A DNA stretch of 64,000 nucleotides from Pseudomonas sp. A-1 (GCF_004801855.1 NZ_SSTC01000003.1:43669-107668); one strand, 5' to 3'. Counted from the first letter of the stretch, positions 44,801 to 55,104 are shown. Notes: generated by a model from the sequence alone, not told the origin. Made by a program: numbers and translations.

Positions 44801-45609
44801 CAGGGCTCTCCCAGCAGGTCGCGGCGGTAGTCGGCCGCGGGATAGTGGAAGGGTACCGGCCCGTCGGCGATGCCCTGCATGAACTGGCGGATGCGCGGGT
44901 TATCGGACTCCATGAGTTCGGCCGGAGTGCCCTGGCCGAGCACCTGGCTGTCGCCGACCACGTACAGGTAGTCGGCGATGCTGGCGGTCTCGGCCAGGTC
45001 GTGGGACACCACGATACTGGTCAGCCCGAGGGCATCGTTGAGCTGGCGGATCAGGCGCACCAGCACCCCCATGGCGATGGGATCCTGGCCGACGAAGGGC
45101 TCGTCGTACATGAGGATCTGCGGGTCCAGGGCGATCGCCCGCGCCAGCGCCACGCGGCGCTTCATGCCGCCGGACAGCTCGTCGGGCATCAGTTCGATGG
45201 CGCCGCGCAGGCCGACCGCCTGCAGCTTCATCAGCACGATGTCGCGGATCATCTCCTCGGGGAGGCGGGTGTGCACGCGCAGCGGGAAGGCGACGTTCTC
45301 GAACACGTCGAGATCGGTGAACAGCGCGCCGCTCTGGAACAGCACGCCCATCTGCTTGCGCATGTCGAACAGTTCGCGGCGCGACAGCTGCGGCAGATTG
45401 TGGCCGTTGACGATCACCTGGCCGCTGGCCGGGCGCAGCTGGGCGCCGATCAGGCGCAGCAGGGTGGTCTTGCCGCAGCCGGAGGGGCCCATGATGCCGG
45501 TGACCTTGCCGCGCGGGATGCTCAGGTTCACATTATCGAAGATGGTGCGCGTGCCGCGCCTGAAGGTCACCCCCTTCAGCTCGACGGCATACGCGTTGTC
45601 GCTAGTCAT
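44800..45609 (-). CDS. mlaF: Phospholipid ABC transporter ATP-binding protein MlaF
   Basis: ATPase of the MlaFEDB complex. From the ATG at 45607-45609, which has AAGGAG upstream, the 269-residue protein has Walker [10 protein letters not shown] (41-49), the ABC signature [14 protein letters not shown] and Walker [14 protein letters not shown]. An upstream in-frame start would add 38 residues across the promoter and is rejected. First gene of mlaFEDCB; promoter at 45695-45723. Confidence 0.95.
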   Translation of the reverse strand: MTSDNAYAVELKGVTFRRGTRTIFDNVNLSIPRGKVTGIMGPSGCGKTTLLRLIGAQLRPASGQVIVNGHNLPQLSRRELFDMRKQMGVLFQSGALFTDLDVFENVAFPLRVHTRLPEEMIRDIVLMKLQAVGLRGAIELMPDELSGGMKRRVALARAIALDPQILMYDEPFVGQDPIAMGVLVRLIRQLNDALGLTSIVVSHDLAETASIADYLYVVGDSQVLGQGTPAELMESDNPRIRQFMQGIADGPVPFHYPAADYRRDLLGEP

Positions 45610-45694
45610 CGGAACTCCTTGCGTGCCGGCCTTCCGTGCAGACGCCCGAACCCTAGGCAGGGACATCCGGCAGCCGCTGGCCGAATAGGCGCGC

Positions 45695-45723
45695 ACTATA
45701 CACCGCCGGCCGGACGCGCCCAA
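45695..45723 (-). promoter_or_regulatory. Promoter of the mla operon
   Basis: On the minus strand TTGGGC (45723-45718) and TATAGT (45700-45695) are 17 bases apart, 86 bases before the mlaF ATG. Confidence 0.65.
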
Positions 45724-45775
45724 GCACCGCGCCGCCGAGGCAACGGCAGATGATGAGCGGTCGCCGGTTTGTCGG

Positions 45776-45781
45776 TATAAT
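45776..45781 (+). promoter_or_regulatory. -10 box of the kds-lpt operon
   Basis: TATAAT 33 bases before the kdsD ATG at 45815, back to back with the mla promoter. No clear -35 hexamer was found. Confidence 0.5.
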
Positions 45782-45814
45782 CGTCCGCTTGATCAGCCAA
45801 CCGTGCCTGCGCCC

Positions 45815-46789
45815 ATGCCCCAGACGCCGTCCTTCATCCAATCCGCCCAGCGCACCATCCGTATGGAGCTGGACGCCGTGAACGACCTGCTTGCGCGGAT
45901 CAACGGCGACTTCGTGCGCGCCTGCGAACTGCTGCTGGCCTGCAAGGGCCGCGTAGTGGTGGTCGGCATGGGCAAGTCCGGCCACATCGGCCGCAAGATC
46001 GCCGCGACCCTGGCCAGCACCGGCACCACCGCCTTCTTCGTCCACCCCGCCGAGGCCAGCCACGGCGACATGGGCATGATCACCCGCGACGACGTGGTGC
46101 TGGCGCTGTCCAACTCGGGCAGCACCGCCGAGATCGTCACCCTGCTGCCGCTGATCAAGCGCCTGGGCATCACCCTGATCAGCATGACCGGCAACCCCGA
46201 CTCGCCGCTGGCCCAGGCCGCGGCGGTCAACCTGGATGCCGGCGTGGCCCAGGAGGCCTGCCCGCTGAACCTGGCGCCGACCTCCTCGACCACCGTCTCG
46301 CTGGTGCTCGGCGACGCCCTGGCCATCGCCCTGCTGGAAGCGCGCGGCTTCACCGCCGAGGACTTCGCCTTCTCCCATCCGGGTGGCGCCCTGGGCCGCC
46401 GCCTGCTGCTCAAGGTGGAGAACATCATGCACGACGGCGACCGCCTGCCCTGCGTGCCGCGCGGCACGCCGCTGCGCGAGGCACTGCTGGAGATGACCCG
46501 CAAGGGCCTGGGCATGACGGTGATCACCGAGCCCGACGGCCGCCTGGCCGGGATCTTCACCGACGGCGACCTGCGCCGCGCCCTGGACCGCGGCGTCGAC
46601 GTGCGCCAGGCGTCGATCGACGAACTGATGACCGCCGGCGGCAAGACCGTGCGCCCGGACATGCTCGCCGCCGAGGCGCTGAAGATCATGGAGGACAACC
46701 GCATCAGCGCCCTGGTGGCGGTGGACGCGGACCAGCGCGCCGTCGGCGCCCTGAACATGCACGACCTGCTGCGCGCCGGAGTGATGTGA
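45815..46789 (+). CDS. kdsD: Arabinose-5-phosphate isomerase KdsD
   Basis: Makes D-arabinose 5-phosphate for the Kdo sugar of LPS. The 324-residue product has a SIS domain with VVVVGMGKSGHIGRKIAATLAS (about 46-67) and the SNSGSTAEIV loop, followed by two CBS domains (about 205-324). I prefer the ATG at 45815-45817; an in-frame GTG four codons earlier is possible and neither has a strong ribosome site. First gene of the run kdsD-kdsC-lptC-lptA-lptB. Confidence 0.94.
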   Translation: MPQTPSFIQSAQRTIRMELDAVNDLLARINGDFVRACELLLACKGRVVVVGMGKSGHIGRKIAATLASTGTTAFFVHPAEASHGDMGMITRDDVVLALSNSGSTAEIVTLLPLIKRLGITLISMTGNPDSPLAQAAAVNLDAGVAQEACPLNLAPTSSTTVSLVLGDALAIALLEARGFTAEDFAFSHPGGALGRRLLLKVENIMHDGDRLPCVPRGTPLREALLEMTRKGLGMTVITEPDGRLAGIFTDGDLRRALDRGVDVRQASIDELMTAGGKTVRPDMLAAEALKIMEDNRISALVAVDADQRAVGALNMHDLLRAGVM

Positions 46790-47313
46790 TGAACGACGAA
46801 CTGCTGCAACGCGCCCGCGCCATCCGCCTGGCGATCTTCGACGTCGACGGTGTGCTGACCGACGGCAAGCTGTACTTCCTGCCCGAGGGCGGCGAGTTCA
46901 AGACCTTCAACACCCTCGACGGCCACGGCATCAAGATGCTGATCAACTCCGGGGTGCGCACCGCCATCATCAGCGGCCGTACCGCTCCGGTGGTCGAGCG
47001 GCGGGCGAAGAACCTCGGCATCCAGCACCTGGTGCAGGGCCGCGAGGACAAGCTGGTGGTACTCGATGAACTGCTGGCCGAACTGGGACTCTCATACGAG
47101 CAGGTCGCCTATCTGGGCGACGACCTGCCCGACCTGCCGGTGATCCGCCGGGTCGGCCTCGGCATGGCGGTGGCCAGCGCCGACGCCTTCGTCCGCCAGC
47201 ATGCGGCGGCGGTGACCCAGGCCCGCGGCGGCGAAGGAGCCGCCCGCGAGTTCTGCGAACTGATCATGCGCGCCCAGGGCACGCTGGAGGCGGCCCAGGC
47301 CGCCTACCTGTGA
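46789..47313 (+). CDS. kdsC: 3-deoxy-D-manno-octulosonate 8-phosphate phosphatase
   Basis: HAD-superfamily phosphatase releasing Kdo from Kdo-8-phosphate. The 174-residue product has the nucleophile motif DVDGVLTDG (18-26), the GHGIKMLINSGV substrate stretch and the acidic motif GDDLPDLPVI. It lacks a cap domain, as is normal for this tetrameric family. The ATG shares one base with the kdsD stop (TGATG). Confidence 0.95.
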   Translation: MNDELLQRARAIRLAIFDVDGVLTDGKLYFLPEGGEFKTFNTLDGHGIKMLINSGVRTAIISGRTAPVVERRAKNLGIQHLVQGREDKLVVLDELLAELGLSYEQVAYLGDDLPDLPVIRRVGLGMAVASADAFVRQHAAAVTQARGGEGAAREFCELIMRAQGTLEAAQAAYL

Positions 47314-47323
47314 CGGATCCCCG

Positions 47324-47893
47324 ATGAATCCCACCCTGCGCACCTTCCTGCCGTTCGCCCTGCTGGCCGCCCTGCTGGCGGCCATCGGCTACTGGAACAT
47401 CCGCCCGGAAAGCTTCATGACCCGCAGCGTCCCCGCGCCGGCCGAGGACGCCATCGACTTCTATGCGGAGAACGCCCGCAGCGTGCAGTTCCAGGCCGAC
47501 GGCGCCCTGCACTACCGCCTGAGCGCCGAGCACCTGGAACACCTGCAGAGCAGCGACGTCACCCGCCTGACCCGCCCGGAACTGCGCCTGTACCGCGGCA
47601 GTGCCTACCCCTGGCACGTGCTGAGCGAGCGCGGCGAGGTGTCGCCCGGCGGCGTGCAGGTCGACCTGCTCGACGGCGTGCGCGTGGAGCGCAGCGACGC
47701 CAAGGGCCGCCCCATCCTGCTCACCACATCCCGTCTGAGCGTGTTTCCCGAGCGGGAGTACGCCGAGACGTCCCAGCCGGTGCGTATCGAGGCCGCCAAC
47801 GGCGTGACCACCGCCTCCGGCCTGCAGGCCTATCTCAACGAAAGCCGGATGCTCCTGAAATCCAATGTGCGAGGACAGCATGAGGTTCGCTAA
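47324..47893 (+). CDS. lptC: LPS export system protein LptC
   Basis: Bitopic inner-membrane protein of the Lpt bridge that receives LPS from LptB2FG and passes it to LptA. The 189-residue product has one N-terminal helix (about 8-23) and a periplasmic beta-jellyroll. It starts ten bases after kdsC and overlaps the start of lptA by 14 bases. Confidence 0.93.
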   Translation: MNPTLRTFLPFALLAALLAAIGYWNIRPESFMTRSVPAPAEDAIDFYAENARSVQFQADGALHYRLSAEHLEHLQSSDVTRLTRPELRLYRGSAYPWHVLSERGEVSPGGVQVDLLDGVRVERSDAKGRPILLTTSRLSVFPEREYAETSQPVRIEAANGVTTASGLQAYLNESRMLLKSNVRGQHEVR

Positions 47894-48421
47894 CCCCCTT
47901 CCCCTCCTCTTCGGTCTGGGCATCCTGCTGGCCGGCGCGCCGGCCTGGTCCCTGCCGAGCGACCGCAACCAGCCGATCCGCGTGCAGGCCGACAGCGCCG
48001 AGCTGGACGACGCCCAGGGCGTCGCCGTGTACCGCGGCGGCGTGGTGATCACCCAGGGCAGCCTGAAGATCACCGGCGACACCGTGACCATCACCCAGGA
48101 CAAGAGCGGCGACATCGAGGTGTTCACCGCGACCGGCAAGCCGGCCTACTACGAGCAGCAGCCGGCCGCCGACAAGCCGCTGGTCAAGGCCTACGGCCTG
48201 ACCATCCAGTACTTCGCCGCCAACGAGCGCATCGTGCTGATCGACCAGGCCAAGGTGGTCCAGGAAGGCAACACCTTCGAAGGCGAGAAGATCGTCTACG
48301 ACACCCAGCGCCAGATCGTCAACGCCGGGCGCGCCACCGGCAGCAAGGTGACCACGCCGCGCGCGCGCATCGACATGGTCATCCAGCCGCGCAAGAAGGC
48401 CGAGCCGGAGCAGAACACCCC

Positions 48422-48425
<4 letters not shown>
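47880..48425 (+). CDS. lptA: LPS export periplasmic protein LptA
   Basis: Periplasmic bridge protein carrying LPS to LptD/E. The 181-residue product from the ATG at 47880 (GAGGA just upstream) has a signal peptide (about 1-24, ending APAWS) and a jellyroll with [23 protein letters not shown]. Five more codons upstream are open but outside the expected signal peptide. Its stop overlaps lptB by four bases. Confidence 0.94.
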
Positions 48426-49147
<722 letters not shown>

Positions 49148-49255
49148 GCCGCCGGCAGCGCACCCCGTCCGCGCCCGCCCTCTGCCGGGCGCCCCCACCC
49201 GACTGCGCCTTTTCGGGCGACTGTCAAGCCTAGGCAAAGCCGCAAATATCGGGCA

Positions 49256-49261
49256 TATAAT
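49256..49261 (+). promoter_or_regulatory. -10 box upstream of rpoN
   Basis: TATAAT in an A+T-richer patch 80 bases before the rpoN ATG; a -35 box is not obvious. The spacer 49148-49340 shows no other gene. Confidence 0.5.
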
Positions 49262-49340
49262 TTGCTAACCGCGGCGCCCCGGCGCCCAGCAGTGGACAGC
49301 GCGCAGGCGCTGGCAGACCCAAGGTGCCAACTCCCAAGCC

Positions 49341-50831
49341 ATGAAACACTCGCTAGTCCTCAAGATGGGCCAGCAGCTGACGATGACACCGCAGCTGCAA
49401 CAAGCCATTCGTCTGCTCCAGCTGTCGACCCTCGACCTGCAGCAGGAAATCCAGGAAGCCCTCGACTCCAACCCGATGCTCGAGCGACAGGAAGACGGCG
49501 ACGACTTCGACAGCAGCGACCCGCTGGCAGAGAGCGAAGGCCCCTCCTCCGGCGCCAGCCACGACAGCACGGTCGCCACCACCGAGCGCGACCCCGACAG
49601 TCTCGACGAGGGCCAGTGGGAGGAGCGCATCCCCAGCGAGCTGCCGGTGGATACCGCCTGGGAGGACATCTACCAGACCAGCGCCAGCAGCCTGCCGAGC
49701 AGCGAGGACGACGAGTGGGACTTCACCGCCCGCACCTCCTCCGGCGAGAGCCTGCACAGCCACCTGCTCTGGCAGCTCAACCTGGCGCCGATGAGCGACA
49801 GCGACCGGCTGATCGCCATGTCGATCATCGACGCCATCAACAACGACGGCTATCTCGAGGAAAGCCTCGAGGAGATCCTCGACTCCCTCGACCCTGAGCT
49901 GGGCATCGAGCTGGACGAGGTGGAAATGGTCCTGCACCGCGTGCAGCAGTTCGAGCCGCTGGGCATCGGCGCACGCGACCTCAGCGAGTGCCTGCTGCTG
50001 CAGCTGAAGCAGCTGCCGGCCGACACCCCCTGGCTGGACGAGGCGCGCCGCGTCGCCCGCGACCACCTCGACCTGCTCGGCAGCCGCGACTACGCCCAGC
50101 TGATGCGGCGCCTGCGCCTGAAGGAGGACGAGCTGCGCCAGGTGGTCGAGCTGATCCAGCGCCTCAACCCGCGTCCCGGCGCCCAGATCGAGGCCGGCGA
50201 GGCCGAGTACGTGGTCCCCGACGTGATCGTGCGCAAGGACAACGAGCGCTGGCTGGTCGAGCTCAACCCCGACGCCATGCCGCGCCTGCGGGTCAACCCG
50301 CACTATGCCGGCCTGGTACGCCGCGCCGACTCCAGCGCCGACAACACCTACATGCGCAACCAGCTGCAGGAAGCGCGCTGGTTCATCAAGAGCCTGCTCA
50401 GCCGCAACGAGACGCTGATGAAGGTCGCCACCCAGATCGTCGAGCAGCAGCGCGGCTTTCTCGAGTACGGCGAGGAGGCGATGAAGCCGCTGGTGCTGCA
50501 CGACATCGCCGAGGCGGTGGGCATGCACGAGTCGACCATCTCGCGGGTCACCACGCAGAAGTACATGCACACCCCGCGCGGCATCTACGAACTCAAGTAC
50601 TTTTTCTCCAGCCACGTCAGCACCGCCGAGGGCGGCGAATGCTCGTCGACGGCGATCCGCGCCATCATCAAGAAACTGGTGGCGGCGGAAAACCCGAAAA
50701 AGCCATTGAGTGACAGCAAGATCGCTGGTTTACTGGAAGAGCAGGGGATTCAAGTGGCCCGCCGGACCATCGCCAAATACCGGGAGTCCCTCGGCATTGC
50801 ACCCTCCAGCGAGCGCAAGCGACTGGTGTAG
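49341..50831 (+). CDS. rpoN: RNA polymerase sigma-54 factor
   Basis: Sigma-54, which recognises -24/-12 promoters and needs activator ATPases; controls nitrogen use, motility and other functions in pseudomonads. The 496-residue product has a Gln/Leu-rich region I ([26 protein letters not shown]), an acidic linker (about 50-100), the core-binding domain and the C-terminal RpoN box [10 protein letters not shown] (473-482). It is followed by hpf, ptsN, rapZ and npr, the standard rpoN neighbourhood. Confidence 0.97.
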   Translation: MKHSLVLKMGQQLTMTPQLQQAIRLLQLSTLDLQQEIQEALDSNPMLERQEDGDDFDSSDPLAESEGPSSGASHDSTVATTERDPDSLDEGQWEERIPSELPVDTAWEDIYQTSASSLPSSEDDEWDFTARTSSGESLHSHLLWQLNLAPMSDSDRLIAMSIIDAINNDGYLEESLEEILDSLDPELGIELDEVEMVLHRVQQFEPLGIGARDLSECLLLQLKQLPADTPWLDEARRVARDHLDLLGSRDYAQLMRRLRLKEDELRQVVELIQRLNPRPGAQIEAGEAEYVVPDVIVRKDNERWLVELNPDAMPRLRVNPHYAGLVRRADSSADNTYMRNQLQEARWFIKSLLSRNETLMKVATQIVEQQRGFLEYGEEAMKPLVLHDIAEAVGMHESTISRVTTQKYMHTPRGIYELKYFFSSHVSTAEGGECSSTAIRAIIKKLVAAENPKKPLSDSKIAGLLEEQGIQVARRTIAKYRESLGIAPSSERKRLV

Positions 50832-50900
50832 CGTTCGAGCAGCAGAATTCAGGTGGCGGGGAACATCCCGCCAGCAACGTAGGTAATAAGGAGAAGCGGT

Positions 50901-51209
50901 ATGCAAGTCAATATCAGTGGCCAACACCTGGAAGTGACCGACACTCTGCGTGACTACGTCAACGAGAAATTCGAGCGCCTGGCGCGCCATTTCGACAAGA
51001 TCACCAACGTCCAGGTGATCATGCAGGTGGAGAAACTGAAGCAGAAGATCGAAGCGACCCTGCATATTGCCGGCGGCGAAGTGGTCGCCAATGCCGAGCA
51101 CGAGGACATGTACGCCGCCATCGACCTGCTGGCCGACAAGCTGGACCGCCAGCTGATCAAGCACAAGGAAAAACAGATCGAACGCGAACAGGGCGCCGCT
51201 GCCCGCTGA
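50901..51209 (+). CDS. hpf: Ribosome hibernation promoting factor, short form
   Basis: Binds the 30S decoding region and helps form inactive 100S ribosomes. At 102 residues it is the short HPF type, without the C-terminal dimerisation domain of long HPF. It starts MQVNISGQHLEVTDTLRDYV after a good AAGGAG site. In P. aeruginosa HPF maintains viability in starved cells. Eleven bases precede ptsN. Confidence 0.95.
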   Translation: MQVNISGQHLEVTDTLRDYVNEKFERLARHFDKITNVQVIMQVEKLKQKIEATLHIAGGEVVANAEHEDMYAAIDLLADKLDRQLIKHKEKQIEREQGAAAR

Positions 51210-51219
51210 TCATTCCCCG

Positions 51220-51684
51220 ATGATTCGACTAGAGCACATCCTGACCCCCGGCCGTTCCCAGGTGAACGTGCCGGGAGGCAGCAAGAAGCGCGTTCTCGAG
51301 CAGATCGCCAACCTCGTAGCCCGGGACATTCCCGGGCTCGACGCACATGACATCTTCGAAAGCCTGGTGGCCCGCGAGAAGCTCGGCTCCACCGGCTTCG
51401 GCAATGGCATCGCCATCCCCCACTGCCGCCTGGCCGGCTGCTCGGTGCCGGTCAGCGCCCTGCTGCGCCTGGATGCCCCGGTGGACTTCGACGCCCTCGA
51501 CGGCGCGCCGGTGGACCTGCTGTTCGTCCTCCTGGTGCCGGAAACCGCCACCGAGGAACACCTCGAGCTGCTGCGCCAGATCGCCGGCCTGCTCGACCGT
51601 GCCGACGTGCGCGAGCGCCTGCGCCAGGCCAGGGATGGATTCGACCTCTACCAGGTGGTGCTCGATACCGTGGACGGACGCTGA
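51220..51684 (+). CDS. ptsN: Nitrogen-PTS enzyme IIA
   Basis: Phosphate-accepting regulator of the nitrogen PTS, receiving phosphate from NPr. The 154-residue product has the active His68 in GIAIPHCRL (63-71) and the usual EIIA-Ntr fold. It acts with npr (52565) and PtsP, coded elsewhere, and influences potassium transport and carbon storage in pseudomonads. Confidence 0.95.
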   Translation: MIRLEHILTPGRSQVNVPGGSKKRVLEQIANLVARDIPGLDAHDIFESLVAREKLGSTGFGNGIAIPHCRLAGCSVPVSALLRLDAPVDFDALDGAPVDLLFVLLVPETATEEHLELLRQIAGLLDRADVRERLRQARDGFDLYQVVLDTVDGR

Positions 51685-51687
51685 GCC

Positions 51688-52545
51688 ATGCGCCTGGTGA
51701 TCGTCAGCGGCCGCTCCGGCTCGGGCAAGAGCACTGCCCTGGCCGTACTCGAGGACAACGGCTTCTACTGCATCGACAACCTGCCCGCCAGCCTGCTGCC
51801 CGACCTCGGCGAGCGCGCCCTGCTGCAGACCGAACTGCTGCAGCCCAAGGTCGCGGTATCCATCGACGCACGCAACCTGCCCAGCCAGCTCCGCCGTTTC
51901 CCAGAGCTGCTCGACCAGCTGCGCCAGCGCAACATCCAGTGCGACGTGCTGTACCTGGACGCCGACAACGCCACCCTGCTCAAGCGCTTCTCGGAAACCC
52001 GCCGGCGCCACCCGCTGACCAGCGATGAGCGCTCGCTGAGCGAGGCGATCGACGACGAACGCCAGCTGCTGGCGCCGATCGCCGACCTGGCCGACCTGAA
52101 GATCGACACCGCCAACCTCAACCTCTACCAGCTCAGCGATACCCTCAAGCTGCGCCTGCTGGACAAGCCGCAGCCGGGCACCGCCTTCCTGATCGAGTCG
52201 TTCGGCTTCAAGCGCGGCATGCCGGTGGACGCCGACCTGGTGTTCGACGTGCGCTGCCTGCCCAATCCCTACTGGAAGCCGGACCTGCGCGAGTACAGCG
52301 GCCTCGAGGCGGTGGTGCGCGACTACCTGGACGCCCAGCCGGACGTCGAGGAGATGTACCAGGACCTGCTCGCCTACCTCAGCAAGTGGCTGCCGCGCTT
52401 CGCCGCCAGCAACCGCGCCTACGTCACCGTGGCCATCGGCTGCACCGGCGGCCACCACCGCTCGGTGTACCTCGCCGAGCGCCTGGGCGCCGCGCTGCGC
52501 GACAGCCTGGGCAACCTGCAGATCCGTCACCGCGACCTCAAGTAA
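51688..52545 (+). CDS. rapZ: RapZ-family nucleotide-binding protein
   Basis: P-loop protein; in enterobacteria it is an RNA adaptor controlling GlmS through small RNAs. The 285-residue product has Walker [10 protein letters not shown] (8-16), the ETRRRHPL region and a C-terminal domain with [16 protein letters not shown]. Whether it controls GlmS here is unknown, because the enterobacterial target sRNAs are not general. Three bases separate it from ptsN. Confidence 0.95.
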   Translation: MRLVIVSGRSGSGKSTALAVLEDNGFYCIDNLPASLLPDLGERALLQTELLQPKVAVSIDARNLPSQLRRFPELLDQLRQRNIQCDVLYLDADNATLLKRFSETRRRHPLTSDERSLSEAIDDERQLLAPIADLADLKIDTANLNLYQLSDTLKLRLLDKPQPGTAFLIESFGFKRGMPVDADLVFDVRCLPNPYWKPDLREYSGLEAVVRDYLDAQPDVEEMYQDLLAYLSKWLPRFAASNRAYVTVAIGCTGGHHRSVYLAERLGAALRDSLGNLQIRHRDLK

Positions 52546-52564
52546 CCAGGACACTTCCCGCCCG

Positions 52565-52837
52565 ATGCCAGCCTGCGACGTCACCATCATCAACAAGCTC
52601 GGCCTGCATGCCCGCGCCGCCGCCAAGTTCGTCGGCGTGGCCGGGCGCTTCCCCTGCCAGGTGCGGGTCGGTCGCTCGGCGGACAGCCTGGTGGACGGCA
52701 AGAGCATCATGTCGGTGATGATGCTGGCCGCCGGCAAGGGCACCCCGATCCACCTGCACACCGAAGGCGAGCAGGAAGACGAAGCCCTGCAGGCGCTGGT
52801 CGCCCTGATCGACAACTACTTCGACGAAGGCGAGTGA
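52565..52837 (+). CDS. ptsO: Nitrogen-PTS phosphocarrier NPr
   Basis: HPr-like phosphocarrier between PtsP (EI-Ntr) and PtsN. The 90-residue product has the phosphorylated His15 in NKLGLHARAAAKF and the SIMSVMMLAAGKG region. It closes the rpoN-hpf-ptsN-rapZ-ptsO cluster and is followed after five bases by the hairpin element at 52842. Confidence 0.95.
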   Translation: MPACDVTIINKLGLHARAAAKFVGVAGRFPCQVRVGRSADSLVDGKSIMSVMMLAAGKGTPIHLHTEGEQEDEALQALVALIDNYFDEGE

Positions 52838-52841
52838 GTCT

Positions 52842-52892
52842 CGTAGGGTGCGCCGTGCGCACCAGCAACCGGTGCGCACGGCGTACCCTACG
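52842..52892. repeat. Hairpin repeat with GTAGGGTGCGCCGTGCGCACC arms
   Basis: A 22-bp stem around a seven-base loop, from CGTAGGGTGCGC... (52842-52863) to ...GGCGTACCCTACG (52871-52892), with one G-T mismatch. It may terminate the rpoN-ptsO operon and shares the GTAGGGTG/CCCTAC ends with the elements beside it and in the his operon. Confidence 0.9.
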
Positions 52893-52962
52893 CGTGTATC
52901 GATCAGCCTGACTGCGCAGACCAAGCAACGGCTCAGACTTGTCTAACGTGTGCGAAGCCCGA

Positions 52963-53012
52963 GGTGGAAGATCGCTGCGCGAGTCTTCCACGGGGTGGCC
53001 ATCCACCCTACG
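52963..53012. repeat. GGTGGAAGA hairpin repeat, copy 1
   Basis: GTGGAAGA/TCTTCCAC with an inner TCGC-TGC-GCGA stem (52963-52991), then GGGTGG-CCAT-CCACCC ending CCCTACG (52993-53012). The first 29 bases occur again in reverse orientation at 55030-55058. It lies between the convergent ptsO and pmbA. Confidence 0.9.
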
Positions 53013-53037
53013 AACGCCGCCCTAACCCACAACGGCC

Positions 53038-54387
53038 TCAGCTGCCACCGACGGTCATCTTCCCGATCAGCACCGAGCCGCTGCGCACGTTGCCGCGCGT
53101 CTCCAGGTCGCTGCCGACCGCCACGATGCCCCTGAACATGTCGCGCAGGTTGCCGGCGACGGTCACCTCCTGCACCGGGAACTGGATCACCCCGTTCTCC
53201 ACCCAGAAGCCCGCCGCACCGCGCGAGTAGTCGCCGGTGACCAGGTTGAGGCCCTGCCCCATCAGCTCGGTGACCAGCAGGCCGCGATCCATGCGGCGGA
53301 TCAGCGCCGCCTGATCCTCGCTGCCGTGGCTGACGAACAGGTTGTGCACGCCGCCGGCGTTGGCGGTGCTCGGCATGCCCAGCTTGCGTCCGGAATAGGT
53401 GCCGAGGGCATAGGAGACCAGCTTGCCGCCTTCGACGAAGGGCTTGGCATAGGTGGCCAGGCCGTCGCCGTCGAAGCTGGCGCTGCCCATGCCGCGCGAC
53501 AGGTGCGGACGCTCGTCGAGGCTCAGCCAGTCGGGGAACAGCGTCTGGCCCAGCGCGCCCTCGAGGAAGGAGGCCTTGCGGTACAGGCTGCCGCCGGAGA
53601 TCGCCGCGAGGAAGTGGCCGAACAGCCCGGTGGCCAGTTCGGCGGCGAACAGCACCGGCACCTCGCAGGTCGGCACCGGCCGTGCGCCAAGGCGCGCCAC
53701 CGCGCGCTCGGCGGCGCGCCGGCCGATCGACTCGGCGCTGGCCAGTTCGCCACCGATGCGGCTGACGTCGTACCAGTAGTCGCGCTGCATCTGCCCTTCG
53801 CCCTCGGCGATCATCACGCAGCTCAGGCTGTGCCGGCTGGAGGCGTAGCCGCCGACGAAGCCGTGGCTGTTGCCGTACACCCGGCAGCCCAGGTGGGTGT
53901 TGAGGGTGGTACCGTCGGCGCGGGTGACCCTGGGATCGGCGGCGAAGGCCGCCGCCTCGCAGGCCAGCGCCTGCTCGATGGCCTGCTCCGGGTCGATCGC
54001 CCAGGGATGGTACAGATCGAGATCGGGCAGTTCGCGGGCCATCAGTGCGGCGTCGGCAAGGCCTGCGCAGTCGTCCTCGGAAGCGTGACGGGCGATGGCC
54101 AGCGCCGCCGCCACGGTCTCGCGGATCGCGCTCTCGCCCTGCGCCGAGGTGCTCGCCGAACCCTTGCGCTGGCCGAGGTAGAGGGTGATGCCGAAGCCAC
54201 GGTCGCGGTTGAATTCGACCGTCTCCACCTCGCCCTGGCGCACGCTGGTGGACAGCCCCTGCTCCAGCGACACCGCCACCTCGCAGGCGCTGGCGCCCTG
54301 GCGGCGCGCCTCGGCGAGGATCGCCTCGACCTGCTCCTGCAATCCCGGCAGGGCCTGCGGCCCCACGCTTTCCACGGCTGAATTCAT
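53038..54387 (-). CDS. pmbA: Metalloprotease partner PmbA (TldE)
   Basis: Non-catalytic partner of the TldD metalloprotease; the pair matures peptides such as microcin B17 and degrades the CcdA antitoxin in E. coli. From the ATG at 54385-54387 (AGGAGCAGGAC upstream) the 449-residue product shows the PmbA fold with [17 protein letters not shown], lacks the HExxxH motif of TldD, and ends with [13 protein letters not shown]. Its partner tldD lies about 700 bases away on the same strand with darP between them. Confidence 0.94.
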   Translation of the reverse strand: MNSAVESVGPQALPGLQEQVEAILAEARRQGASACEVAVSLEQGLSTSVRQGEVETVEFNRDRGFGITLYLGQRKGSASTSAQGESAIRETVAAALAIARHASEDDCAGLADAALMARELPDLDLYHPWAIDPEQAIEQALACEAAAFAADPRVTRADGTTLNTHLGCRVYGNSHGFVGGYASSRHSLSCVMIAEGEGQMQRDYWYDVSRIGGELASAESIGRRAAERAVARLGARPVPTCEVPVLFAAELATGLFGHFLAAISGGSLYRKASFLEGALGQTLFPDWLSLDERPHLSRGMGSASFDGDGLATYAKPFVEGGKLVSYALGTYSGRKLGMPSTANAGGVHNLFVSHGSEDQAALIRRMDRGLLVTELMGQGLNLVTGDYSRGAAGFWVENGVIQFPVQEVTVAGNLRDMFRGIVAVGSDLETRGNVRSGSVLIGKMTVGGS

Positions 54388-54482
54388 GTCCTGCTCCTGT
54401 TTTCCCGCCGGCGTGCCGGCCGGGCCGGACAAGCGGCCCCTTGAGTGGTTATCATGGCGGCGTTTCCCAGCGGACCCGCCCC

Positions 54483-55004
54483 ATGTCTGAACAATTCGAC
54501 GACGACTTCTCCGGAGAGAAGAGCAAAACCCAGGTCAAGCGCGAACTGCATGCGCTGCAGGACCTCGGCGTGCGCCTGACCACCCTCAAGCCCGAGCAGC
54601 TCGAGCGCCTGCCGCTCTCCGACATGCTGCTCAAGGCACTGCTCGAGGCGCCCAAGCACAAGGCCCACGCCGCGCGCAAACGCCACATCCAGTACATCGG
54701 CAAGCTGATGCGCAGCCAGGACCTCGAAGCCATCACCGGTCTGCTCGACCAGATGGACGCCTCCACCCGCCAGTACAACGAGCGCTTCCACGCCCTCGAG
54801 CGCTGGCGCGACCGTCTGGTCGGCGGTGGCGACAGCGACCTCGAGGCGCTGCTCGGCGAATATCCCGAGGCCGACGTCCAGCACCTGCGCCAGCTGATCC
54901 GCCACGCCCAGCACGAGGCGGCGCACAACAAGCCGCCGGCGGCGGCGCGCAAGGTGTTCAAGTACCTGCGCGACCTCGACGAGGTCAAGCGCGGCCTGCG
55001 CTGA
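54483..55004 (+). CDS. darP: Ribosome-associated protein DarP (YjgA)
   Basis: Small helical protein that helps late assembly of the 50S subunit in E. coli. The 173-residue product from the ATG at 54483-54485 starts [21 protein letters not shown] and ends [17 protein letters not shown], both family features. The earlier in-frame start would extend across the pmbA upstream region. It is the only plus-strand gene between pmbA and tldD, as usual in Pseudomonas. Confidence 0.93.
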   Translation: MSEQFDDDFSGEKSKTQVKRELHALQDLGVRLTTLKPEQLERLPLSDMLLKALLEAPKHKAHAARKRHIQYIGKLMRSQDLEAITGLLDQMDASTRQYNERFHALERWRDRLVGGGDSDLEALLGEYPEADVQHLRQLIRHAQHEAAHNKPPAAARKVFKYLRDLDEVKRGLR

Positions 55005-55028
55005 GCACCGCCCCCAGTCACATCGCAG

Positions 55029-55094
55029 GGTGGAAGACTCGCGCAGCGATCTTCCACCGCCCCATCCGCTGGGCAATCGCTGCGCGAGTTGCCC
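55029..55094. repeat. GGTGGAAGA hairpin repeat, copy 2, with second GGGCAA hairpin
   Basis: First hairpin GGTGGAAGA...TCTTCCACC (55029-55058) is the exact reverse complement of copy 1. A second hairpin GGGCAA-TCGC-TGC-GCGA-G-TTGCCC (55071-55094) uses the same inner TCGC/GCGA module with different arms. Located between the convergent darP and tldD. Confidence 0.9.
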
Positions 55095-55104
55095 ACCCCA
55101 CGTG

